5,528 nt of DNA from DATKMS01 sp041497995 (GCA_041497995.1 JBGQHM010000439.1:1-5528), one strand, 5' to 3'. Shown: positions 1-5,185, counted from the first letter of the stretch. The notes: generated by a model not told the origin, from the letters alone. Program-made: numbers and translations.

Positions 1-2
1 AC

Positions 3-1097
3 CTGTCGCGCGAGGCGATGGGGGCGAAGTTCGATCCGCGCCGCGTACAGCCAAGCAACGTCGTCACGGCTTTCGAAAACAAGTTCGCCGTTGGTTCGTA
101 CCTCGCCTACCAAGGCCACAAGTTCGTCGAGCGCTTCGACCCCAACAGCTACGTGACGTTGTCCATGGCGATGGACCTGTTCGACCTCGGTGAGACGCGC
201 GAGCGGCTGCGGTCGGTATTCGCACGCAGCCTGTGCCGCTGGCTGGTCATCAGCTTTTCGAGCGACTGGCTGTTCCCACCTGAGCAGAGCCGGCAGATCG
301 TCGACGCACTCATCGCCGCTAGTCGTCCGGTGACCTACTGCAACGTCGAGGCATCGGGTGGGCACGACGCGTTTCTCCTCGAAGAGAAACGGTCGATCTA
401 CGGCGGGCTCATTGACGAGTTCATCGCTCACATCGACCCTGCAATCCCGGCGGCGGCGAACACGGTGACAGAGACGCTCGCCAACGCACCGACGAGCATC
501 TTTCACGGGCACCGACTCGACTACGATCGCATCCTGGAGCTGATCCCGGCGGGGGCCAGTGTCTTGGATCTCGGTTGCGGTAGCGGCAGCCTGCTGTCGC
601 AACTGCGGCTGCGCGGCCATACGCGGCTGGTCGGTGTCGATCTCGACGAGGACGTTCTGCTGGCGTGCGTTGCACAGGGACTCGACGTCGTGCAGTGCGA
701 CATCGAGAAAGGCCTGTCGTCGTTCACCGACGGGCAGTTCGATGTCGTCGTGCTCTCCCAGACGCTGCAGTCGGTTGGCCACACCGAAGGCATCGTCGAC
801 GAAATGCTCCGGGTCGGTCGCTCCTGCATCGTCAGCTTTCCGAACTTCGCGTACCGCAAGCTGCGCAGGATGCTCTACGAAGAAGGCCGTTCTCCCAAAG
901 CGGAGGGGGCTTACAACTTCGAGTGGTACAACACTCCGAACCGTCGCTTTCCATCGATCGCGGATGTCGAGGAGTTCTGCGCGCGCAAAGGCATCCACAC
1001 GCATCGCAAGCTCTACCTCAACAGTGAAACGCGCGAATCGATCACTGTCGAGCCAAACCTCAACGCCGACGTGGCGATCTTCGTCCTGAGTCGCTGA
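3..1097 (+). CDS. metX-metW: Fused homoserine O-acetyltransferase (C-terminal part) and MetW methyltransferase-like domain; 5' end outside window
   Basis: The reading frame is open from the left edge, so the start lies outside; the ATG at 18 is internal. Numbered from that ATG, residues 1-140 match the C-terminal part of MetX, the alpha/beta-hydrolase that acylates homoserine in methionine synthesis. Visible marks are KFVERFDPNSY (35-45), SSDWLFPPEQS with the presumed triad Asp83, and GGHDAFLL with the presumed triad His116; the nucleophile Ser must lie upstream. A linker of about 25 residues follows. From about residue 164 the protein matches MetW: SAM-binding motif VLDLGCGSGSL (182-192), LSQTLQ, and SFPNFAYRK near 273. 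MetW is known as a separate partner of MetX, encoded next to it in many bacteria and required for full activity. Here both are one polypeptide with no stop or frameshift between them. The family assignment is firm; the length of the missing N-terminus is unknown. Confidence 0.92.
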   Translation: MSREAMGAKFDPRRVQPSNVVTAFENKFAVGSYLAYQGHKFVERFDPNSYVTLSMAMDLFDLGETRERLRSVFARSLCRWLVISFSSDWLFPPEQSRQIVDALIAASRPVTYCNVEASGGHDAFLLEEKRSIYGGLIDEFIAHIDPAIPAAANTVTETLANAPTSIFHGHRLDYDRILELIPAGASVLDLGCGSGSLLSQLRLRGHTRLVGVDLDEDVLLACVAQGLDVVQCDIEKGLSSFTDGQFDVVVLSQTLQSVGHTEGIVDEMLRVGRSCIVSFPNFAYRKLRRMLYEEGRSPKAEGAYNFEWYNTPNRRFPSIADVEEFCARKGIHTHRKLYLNSETRESITVEPNLNADVAIFVLSR

Positions 1098-1149
1098 TCG
1101 ACTTTCCCGTTGCGGCACGGAGCGACGCCAGATACGGTCCAGCGCGTCC

Positions 1150-2427
1150 ATGCACGACCCTCAGCCGGTACACCCGCTGACTATTACGGGGCTGACGTAC
1201 GGCCCGCACGGCGTCGGACGGCTTGACGGCAAGGTGATCTTCGTACGCGGCGTCGTGCCTGGCGAGGAGGTCGAGGTCACTGTGCGCGAGGATCACGGCT
1301 CGTTCGCCTACGCCGACTTGCATGCGGTGTTGCGCAGCGCGCCGGAGCGCCGCATGCCGCCATGTCCGTATCTGCCGCGCTGCGGCGGTTGTCCGTGGCA
1401 ACATATTACCTACCCCGCTCAGCTGCAGGCGAAGGAGCAGAATCTCCGTGAGCAGCTGCGACGTATCGGCGGTTTGGCCGACGTAAGCGTGCTGCCGATC
1501 ATCGCGTCGCCGCGCGAGCTCGGTTATCGCGACCGCGTCAGCATGCGCACGGAGTCCGGGCGCATCGGGTTCTACGCCGCTGCGAGCCACGATCTTGTGC
1601 CCGTCGATCATTGCTTACTGGCTGACGAGCGCGTGGATGCGGCGATCCAGCCGGTGGCGGAGCTCGTCGGTCAGCTGCGCAGTGCGGTGCGACGCGTGGA
1701 GATCGCGGGGCGTGGAACGTGGCCCGGCGTCGTTGTGCTGGGCGAAGTGGAGGGACGATTCAGGAGCGACGACGGCGCGACCGTCAGCGCATGGCTGAAG
1801 CGGCATACCAGCGCCGCCGGCGTTGTGCTCGTAGGAAAAGCTTGGCGTCATGTTTGGGGGGACGAGCGGATCACATTGTCTCCCGAGGACGACCTCACGC
1901 TGCACGGGCGCTGCGGCGTGTTCACACAGGTCAATCCGGCCGCGAATCGCTTGCTGGTGCGCACCGTACTGGCCATGGGCGCGTTCGGCGCCGCCGATCG
2001 TGTCCTCGATCTCTACGCCGGTGTCGGAAACCTGAGCTTGCCAATCGCACGGCGCTGCGCCCAAGTGGTTGCCGTCGAGCAGTTTCGTCTCGCTGCCGAC
2101 GACGCTCGCGCCAACGCCAGCGCGCTCGGGGTTGCGAACTGCCAGGTCATCGCCGCATCCGCGCACCGCGCGCTGCGCGACCTACCGGCCGCGACGTTCG
2201 ATGCCGTCGTACTCGATCCGCCGCGCGGTGGCGCCGCCGAGGCGATCGATGCGTTGCTCGAGGCGGCCGCACGCCGGCTGATCTACGTTTCCTGCAACCC
2301 GGCGACACTGGCGCGCGATCTCAAACGTCTGGCGCAACGCTACCGCATCGAGGTGGTGCAACCGATCGATCTCTTCCCGCATTCGTACCACGTCGAAGCA
2401 GTCGTCAAAGCAGTGTTGACTTGCTGA
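1150..2427 (+). CDS. rlmD: RlmD/TrmA-family 23S rRNA (uracil-C5)-methyltransferase
   Basis: The 425 aa protein has the full architecture of SAM-dependent RNA m5U methyltransferases. An N-terminal TRAM-like beta-barrel (about 9-62) binds RNA. Cys72, Cys78 and Cys81 (CX5CX2C) with Cys155 are the expected [4Fe-4S] ligands typical of RlmD. FTQVNPAANRLLV (258-270) precedes SAM motif I, VLDLYAGVGNLSL (285-297). DPPRGG is at 356-361, the catalytic nucleophile is Cys382 in YVSCNPATLARDL, and the likely general base is Glu416 in HSYHVEAVV. RlmD methylates U1939 of E. coli 23S rRNA. Close relatives modify other rRNA or tRNA uracils, so the exact target is inferred from the four-Cys pattern. The start at 1150 puts the TRAM domain right after a short N-terminus, but no clear Shine-Dalgarno is visible. 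It lies 52 bases after metX-metW on the same strand and could be co-transcribed. Confidence 0.88.
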   Translation: MHDPQPVHPLTITGLTYGPHGVGRLDGKVIFVRGVVPGEEVEVTVREDHGSFAYADLHAVLRSAPERRMPPCPYLPRCGGCPWQHITYPAQLQAKEQNLREQLRRIGGLADVSVLPIIASPRELGYRDRVSMRTESGRIGFYAAASHDLVPVDHCLLADERVDAAIQPVAELVGQLRSAVRRVEIAGRGTWPGVVVLGEVEGRFRSDDGATVSAWLKRHTSAAGVVLVGKAWRHVWGDERITLSPEDDLTLHGRCGVFTQVNPAANRLLVRTVLAMGAFGAADRVLDLYAGVGNLSLPIARRCAQVVAVEQFRLAADDARANASALGVANCQVIAASAHRALRDLPAATFDAVVLDPPRGGAAEAIDALLEAAARRLIYVSCNPATLARDLKRLAQRYRIEVVQPIDLFPHSYHVEAVVKAVLTC

Positions 2428-2444
2428 CGGGGCGCTCCTATGTT
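2416..2444 (+). promoter_or_regulatory. Candidate sigma70-type promoter for the small-protein/cupin pair
   Basis: TTGACT (2416-2421, 5 of 6 to consensus) is followed after exactly 17 bases by TATGTT (2439-2444, 4 of 6, with the key TA and final T). It overlaps the end of the RNA methyltransferase gene and would start RNA near 2451, leaving a leader of about 90 bases before the small ORF. No other promoter-like pair stands out in this gap. The call is by eye only. Confidence 0.42.
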
Positions 2445-2548
2445 CCACGCAGGTTTGCTCACCACGATGTCTCTGGGGTCCACAGAAGTGCGAGCGTCAG
2501 AGACTCCGAAGTCGGTGCGCAGTACCGCTGTATCGAGGTACGATGCCT

Positions 2549-2797
2549 ATGGCCAAGCAGCAGCAGAAGTCGCTCAAATCGAAGATCACGATCATCCCTG
2601 GCAAAGGCGTCGCGCAGACCATCAACTACCTGATTGAGGACCGTGATCAGCTCGATTGGCTGGTCGCCGTCGGCCGTAACAAGAACGGTGAGATCTTTTT
2701 CTACGACACCGGCGGCGACATCGTCGAAGACCTCGGCACGCTGGAGTACCTGAAGGAGCGCATCGCACGGGCGCACTTCGGCGAGGAACCCGAGTAA
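2549..2797 (+). CDS. Small uncharacterised protein (82 aa)
   Basis: I do not recognise the family. The protein starts with a basic, Gln-rich stretch (MAKQQQKSLKSK), continues with a hydrophobic strand-like TIIPGKGVAQTINYLI, then mixed segments with DQLDWLVAVGRN, NGEIFFYDTGGDIVEDLG and a helix-like acidic/basic C-terminus ending HFGEEPE. There is no signal peptide, membrane segment or cysteine, so it is probably a soluble cytoplasmic alpha/beta domain. Two in-frame ATGs exist, at 2543 and 2549. The Shine-Dalgarno-like GAGG at 2535-2538 lies 10 bases before the second but only 4 before the first, so the second is preferred (the first would add Met-Pro). It is followed after 35 bases by the cupin gene, which has its own strong ribosome-binding site, suggesting a two-gene operon. 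That the ORF is real rests on its coding-like composition and its operon position. Confidence 0.72.
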   Translation: MAKQQQKSLKSKITIIPGKGVAQTINYLIEDRDQLDWLVAVGRNKNGEIFFYDTGGDIVEDLGTLEYLKERIARAHFGEEPE

Positions 2798-2822
2798 TTC
2801 CACCACGCATCAACTCTCCCAC

Positions 2823-2827
2823 GGAGG
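2823..2827 (+). promoter_or_regulatory. Ribosome-binding site of the cupin gene
   Basis: GGAGG lies five bases before the ATG at 2833. It fixes this start and indicates independent translation within the presumed operon. Confidence 0.8.
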
Positions 2828-2832
2828 CGCAT

Positions 2833-3138
2833 ATGCGACTCGAAGTGATTCCGTGGAACGGCGGGCCACCGCCAAATGAGAACGCGCTGCGCGAGCGGCT
2901 GACGCAGGAAGGATTCGACGTCTTCCACTGGCGCGACGAAGCCGGCACCGACTACCAGCCGCACTCACACGACCACGACGAAAGTCTGTGGGTGCTCGAA
3001 GGCGAGATGACCTTCGGCGCCGGCGGTCGTGAGTTGCACTTGCGCGCCGGCGACCGTCTGATGTTGCCGAAGGGCACAATCCACACGGCGCGTGCCGGCG
3101 CTGCCGGCGTCACGTATCTCATCGGCGAACGGGTGTAG
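2833..3138 (+). CDS. Single-domain cupin protein
   Basis: The 101 aa protein is a compact metal-binding cupin beta-barrel. Cupin motif 1 is at 44-62: His44, His46 and Glu50 are the expected ligands in PHSHDHDESLWVLEGEMTFG, with an extra His48. Motif 2 is at 73-84, GDRLMLPKGTIH, giving the fourth ligand His84. The N-terminal about 30 residues (IPWNGGPPPNENALRERLTQEGFDVFHW) are more polar and family-specific. Such small cupins are very diverse (isomerases, dioxygenases, binding proteins), so no substrate can be named. The preceding small ORF is its likely operon partner. The stop codon TAG (3136-3138) lies inside the outer arm of the downstream inverted-repeat element, so the gene's natural end may have been set by that element. 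Confidence 0.87.
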   Translation: MRLEVIPWNGGPPPNENALRERLTQEGFDVFHWRDEAGTDYQPHSHDHDESLWVLEGEMTFGAGGRELHLRAGDRLMLPKGTIHTARAGAAGVTYLIGERV

Positions 3139-3390
3139 GGGCGAGGCATTTCCCATCGCCGTGGCACCGGCGTTCGATGCAGCACCTGACGTTCGCATCT
3201 TGAACCACCCGTCGACCACACTCGGAAATGCCTCGCCCTGCCTTGCAAGTCGATCCGCCAACGCCGCGTGGAATCCGCGGCGTCGGAAGGGCGAGGCATT
3301 TCCGGGTAACCGCCGTCGATACATGATGTCGCCACGGCCCCGCACGTCGCCGACACTGCTGCCGCGCGTGCGGAAATACCTCGCCCCTAC
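3135..3390. repeat. Four-arm inverted-repeat element (MITE/REPIN-like) between convergent genes
   Basis: Four copies of GGGCGAGGYATTTCC occur with alternating orientation: arm A (+) 3135-3153, arm B (-) 3224-3238, arm C (+) 3289-3303, arm D (-) 3372-3390. A and D are longer, both matching GTAGGGGCGAGGYATTTCC (19 bases) with one difference (C in A, T in D), so they form terminal inverted repeats of a 256-base unit. A-B and C-D each span about 100 bases and B-C spans 80, so several foldback structures are possible. No transposase-like frame is present. The interiors of A-B and C-D do not obviously resemble each other. The TAG in arms A and D is the stop codon of the cupin and of the peroxiredoxin, respectively. 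Short arms and lack of coding capacity fit a non-autonomous palindromic repeat; a bidirectional terminator role is possible. Confidence 0.85.
3261..3283. repeat. Hairpin inside the inverted-repeat element
   Basis: ACGCCGCG (3261-3268) and CGCGGCGT (3276-3283) form a perfect 8-bp stem with a 7-base loop. It sits between inner arms B and C, so it would be the tip of a longer foldback. No T tract follows on either strand, so it is not a classical terminator. Confidence 0.6.
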
Positions 3391-3857
3391 GCACCCAGCT
3401 TCTCCAACGCCAACTTCACGCTGTCCGCCGGGCTCACCTTGACCTGGGCGTCGCTGATCTTGCCCTTCTCGTCGATGACGAAGTGGCTGCGGATGATGCC
3501 CATGTACTTCTTGCCGTACATCGACTTCTCGCCCCACACGCCGTACGCCTCGGCGATGGCGTGATCTTGATCGACCACCAGCGGGAACGGCAGTTTCTGG
3601 TTGGTCTTGAACTTCTGGTGGCTGGCCACGCCGTCCGGGCTCACGCCGAGGACCACGCCCTTGCGCTTCTCGACGGCCGGGTAGCTGTCGCGGAAGCCGC
3701 ACGCCTGGGTCGTGCAGCCGGGGGTGCTGTCCTTCGGATAGAAGTACAACACCACGCGCTTGCCGCGAAAGTCGCTGAGCTTGATCGTCTTGCCGCTGTC
3801 GCTGAGTGCCTCGAAGTCGGGAGCAGTGTCGCCGACCTTCAGTGCCTTCTTCGCCAT
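3387..3857 (-). CDS. bcp: Thioredoxin-dependent thiol peroxidase, Bcp/PrxQ-type peroxiredoxin
   Basis: The 156 aa protein has the usual Bcp length and order of motifs. It reduces H2O2 and organic hydroperoxides in the cytoplasm using thioredoxin. The active site is YFYPKDSTPGCTTQACGFRD (38-57): Pro41, Thr45 and the peroxidatic Cys48 form the PxxxTxxC motif, and Cys53, five residues on, is the usual resolving cysteine of the PrxQ group. Arg124 (in IIRSHFVID) is the conserved active-site Arg. The N-terminal KVGDTAPDFEALSDSGKTIKLSDFRGKRVV is also typical. The start is fixed by AGGAGG (3869-3864) six bases before the ATG. It follows the DUF523-DUF1722 gene on the same strand after 89 bases and may be co-transcribed or use its own promoter. 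The TAG stop lies in the outer arm of the adjacent inverted-repeat element. Confidence 0.94.
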   Translation of the reverse strand: MAKKALKVGDTAPDFEALSDSGKTIKLSDFRGKRVVLYFYPKDSTPGCTTQACGFRDSYPAVEKRKGVVLGVSPDGVASHQKFKTNQKLPFPLVVDQDHAIAEAYGVWGEKSMYGKKYMGIIRSHFVIDEKGKISDAQVKVSPADSVKLALEKLGA

Positions 3858-3863
3858 CAGTCG

Positions 3864-3869
3864 CCTCCT
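3864..3869 (-). promoter_or_regulatory. Ribosome-binding site of bcp
   Basis: Read on the - strand this is AGGAGG, six bases before the ATG at 3857. It is among the strongest Shine-Dalgarno sites in the window and supports high expression of the peroxidase. Confidence 0.85.
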
Positions 3870-3875
3870 GCCGCG

Positions 3876-3903
3876 GTTCTATCGAGTCGTCACCATCAGT
3901 CAA
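3876..3903 (-). promoter_or_regulatory. Candidate promoter of bcp
   Basis: On the - strand TTGACT (3903-3898) is followed after 16 bases by TAGAAC (3881-3876). RNA would start near 3869, leaving only a very short leader that just includes the ribosome-binding site. The tight leader makes this uncertain; read-through from the upstream gene is the alternative. Confidence 0.3.
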
Positions 3904-3909
3904 GACCGT

Positions 3910-3937
3910 GAGCTGACTGCTGAGAGCTGAAGGCTGA
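3910..3937. repeat. Four tandem heptamers NNGCTGA
   Basis: On the + strand the units are GAGCTGA, CTGCTGA, GAGCTGA and AGGCTGA, four consecutive 7-base units sharing GCTGA, followed by a decayed fifth (CGGCTCC, 3938-3944). Degenerate GCTGA/TCAGC heptamer arrays are, to my recollection, common between genes in several bacterial groups. This array lies between the stop of the DUF523-DUF1722 gene and the candidate bcp promoter. Confidence 0.8.
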
Positions 3938-3946
3938 CGGCTCCCT

Positions 3947-4933
3947 TCACACATGATTGCGCAGCATCAGTTCCTTCGGATGCGGGTCGAGATAGACCTG
4001 CCCCCGCAGGTCGTCGACGTCGAAGCGGCGCACGTAGTGGCGGATGAGCGTGATCGGGACGACCAGCGGGATGAGCCCGCGTCGATGGTCGTCGATCACC
4101 AGTTGCAGCTCCCGTTTCGATGCGTCGTCGAGGCGTTTCTTGAAGTAGCCGGCCATGTGCTGCAGGAGGTTCGCATGTTGCCGGCGGGTTGCGGGCTCGG
4201 CGAGACCTTGCATGAACAGCGCCTCATAACGCGCGCGCACCTCCGCTCGTGCGACGTTCTTTGCGACGGCGACGAAGCGGCCCAGGCGGGCGTACATCTG
4301 CGGAGAGTGCGCCATCAGTTGCAGCTGGTGTGCGGTATGAAACGCAACCAGTGCACGCAGCGTCCAGCGGCCGCTGAACAGCGCGCGCACGCGGCGATAC
4401 GCAAAGACGCGCTCGACGAAATTCTCGCGCACGTGAGGATCGTTCAGTCGGCCTTCCTCTTCGACCGGCAGATTCGGATAGCGCTGCACGAGCGCGTCGG
4501 CGAACAGGCCGCGCCCGGACTTCGAAGGAATCGTGTGCGCCTCGTACACTTTGACGCGTTCCATGCCGCAGCTCGGCGAATCCTTCTTGAGGATGTAGCC
4601 GCACAGCTCGTCGCCGGCCAATTGTGCCACGCGCTTGGCCGCGAAGTCGCGCATGGCGTCGGTGTAGTCGGCGCCGGTCTTCGGCATCACCAGGCGCGTA
4701 TCACCGCCATGACGTTCGAGCCGTAGCGGCGGCCGCGGAATCCCCAATCCCAGTTCCACCTCAGGACACACTGCCACCCACTCCACGTAGTCTCCGAACG
4801 TATCGGCGAGGAAGGCATTGCGTTTGTGACCGCCGTCGTAGCGCACCTCGCGGCCGAGAAGGCAAGCGGAGACACCGATGCGAATCGGCTCGTCAGGGTG
4901 CGCAGGCGTTATGCTGCGGCGCTTGCGAGGCAT
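3947..4933 (-). CDS. DUF523-DUF1722 fusion protein, RudS/TudS-type desulfidase family
   Basis: The 328 aa protein has two domains. Residues about 17-165 are DUF523: IGVSACLLGREVRYDGGHKRN with Cys24, AVCPEVELGLGIPRPPLRL with Cys56, and KKDSPSCGMERVKVY with Cys122. These three cysteines correspond to the [4Fe-4S] ligands of TudS, the thiouracil desulfidase; Cys111 is additional. Residues about 185-315 are DUF1722 (YbgA-like): FHTAHQLQLMAHSPQMYARLGRFVA, then HMAGYFKKRLDDASKREL and the C-terminal VPITLIRHYVRRFDVDDLRGQVYLDPHP. From family knowledge, this fusion is the architecture of RudS, reported to remove sulfur from 4-thiouridine in tRNA. Assigning that activity here is inference. The protein is cytoplasmic, with no signal peptide. 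Only a weak, distant AGGA precedes the ATG. It is transcribed divergently from the sulfate-binding protein gene, with bcp downstream. Confidence 0.9.
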   Translation of the reverse strand: MPRKRRSITPAHPDEPIRIGVSACLLGREVRYDGGHKRNAFLADTFGDYVEWVAVCPEVELGLGIPRPPLRLERHGGDTRLVMPKTGADYTDAMRDFAAKRVAQLAGDELCGYILKKDSPSCGMERVKVYEAHTIPSKSGRGLFADALVQRYPNLPVEEEGRLNDPHVRENFVERVFAYRRVRALFSGRWTLRALVAFHTAHQLQLMAHSPQMYARLGRFVAVAKNVARAEVRARYEALFMQGLAEPATRRQHANLLQHMAGYFKKRLDDASKRELQLVIDDHRRGLIPLVVPITLIRHYVRRFDVDDLRGQVYLDPHPKELMLRNHV

Positions 4934-4977
4934 CTGGTGCCAGTCCTACGCGGGTGGATTTTTTTCGCAAGATGTAC

Positions 4978-5006
4978 TTGACATACTTTTCGCCCTCTTC
5001 TATTCC
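4978..5006 (+). promoter_or_regulatory. Candidate promoter of the Cys-rich leader and sulfate-binding protein gene
   Basis: A perfect TTGACA -35 box (4978-4983) is followed after 17 bases by TATTCC (5001-5006), a weak -10 that keeps only the leading TAT. RNA would begin near 5013, a few bases before the in-frame ATG at 5018. The -35 overlaps the short inverted repeat ATGT-N5-ACAT (4972-4984), which could be an operator. A weak -10 would suit an activated promoter. Confidence 0.45.
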
Positions 5007-5017
5007 CAATGCCAGCA

Positions 5018-5119
5018 ATGAACGCGTCGACCCGCAGCATGTGTCTCTGTTGTTGTATGAAGGCCCAGGGGGCCTCCCGTACTGGCGGTCGCGCTGCGTT
5101 TACTCTCCACACTCGTTAA
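5018..5119 (+). CDS. Putative Cys-rich leader peptide (attenuator)
   Basis: This short ORF of 33 codons begins MNASTRSMCLCCCMK and ends LHTR before TAA (5117-5119). Four Cys codons lie within five positions (5042-5056) and all are TGT, whereas the other complete or partial genes of the window use TGC for 19 of 22 cysteines. Possible in-frame starts are ATG 5009, 5018 and 5039. None has a Shine-Dalgarno, and 5018 is chosen because it lies about five bases after the predicted transcript start, as in near-leaderless translation. Starting at 5039 would give 26 aa beginning MCLCCCMK. A terminator hairpin begins 23 bases after the stop, and the next gene encodes a sulfate-uptake protein. Poly-Cys leader ORFs acting as cysteine-responsive attenuators are known from mycobacteria. 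A chance ORF cannot be excluded, since the peptide is short and lacks a ribosome-binding site. Confidence 0.55.
   Translation: MNASTRSMCLCCCMKAQGASRTGGRAAFTLHTR
5062..5079 (+). promoter_or_regulatory. Candidate pause hairpin and antiterminator strand
   Basis: GGCCC (5062-5066) can pair with GGGCC (5070-5074) around a 3-base loop. The overlapping CCTCCCG (5073-5079) is complementary to CGGGAGG (5150-5156) in the first arm of the terminator. The two pairings exclude each other and lie directly after the Cys codons, where a stalled ribosome would cover the first arm. This is inferred from complementarity only. Confidence 0.42.
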
Positions 5120-5142
5120 AGTCGCCCTGACAGCTGCGAACC

Positions 5143-5177
5143 AAAGGCCCGGGAGGTAGTCACCTCCCGGGCCTTTT
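5143..5177 (+). terminator. Intrinsic terminator/attenuator hairpin
   Basis: AAAGGCCCGGGAGGT (5143-5157) pairs perfectly with ACCTCCCGGGCCTTT (5162-5176) around the 4-base loop AGTC, ending in the T tract 5174-5177. The hairpin is almost symmetric, so it may also work on the - strand, although there the trailing T run is only three. On the + strand no full gene precedes it: only the leader peptide and its candidate promoter lie between it and the divergent gene. It also lies 89 bases upstream of the sulfate-binding protein ATG, so it most likely ends transcription prematurely rather than closing an operon. Confidence 0.85.
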
Positions 5178-5185
5178 CATTTCCC

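Noticed and set aside
2469..2504. GTCTCTG/CAGAGAC inverted repeat as a terminator of the RNA methyltransferase gene
   Set aside because: The stem is 7 bp with a 22-base loop and no T tract follows.
1719..2633. + strand frame of 304 codons inside the RNA methyltransferase gene
   Set aside because: It is Arg-rich and overlaps conserved catalytic motifs of RlmD in the correct frame; it is a shadow.
3092..3442. + strand frame with repeated GEAFP / GNASP peptides
   Set aside because: These peptides are translations of the inverted-repeat arms, and the frame overlaps the 3' ends of the cupin and bcp genes; there is no ribosome-binding site.
2965..3954. Long - strand open frame of 329 codons across the repeat element and bcp
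   Set aside because: It overlaps the well-supported peroxiredoxin in another frame, has Arg/Gly-rich low-complexity translation and no family motif; it is a GC-rich shadow frame.
4959..4965. Run of seven T as an intrinsic terminator on the + strand
   Set aside because: No GC-rich hairpin precedes it and no + strand gene ends there.
4934..5010. - strand promoter for the DUF523-DUF1722 gene
   Set aside because: TTGCGA-16-TAGGAC and TTGGGA-18-TATGTC on the - strand are both weak (about half consensus); neither is good enough to annotate, although a promoter must exist nearby.
4624..5130. + strand frame of 168 codons running from inside the DUF523-DUF1722 gene into the intergenic region
   Set aside because: It is antisense to conserved DUF523 sequence for most of its length and reads the Cys-leader region in a different frame, with no recognisable domain.
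5013..5180. SAM or other known riboswitch upstream of the sulfate-binding protein gene
   Set aside because: No recognisable SAM-I/S-box or other conserved aptamer core is visible; the leader ORF plus terminator explains the region better.
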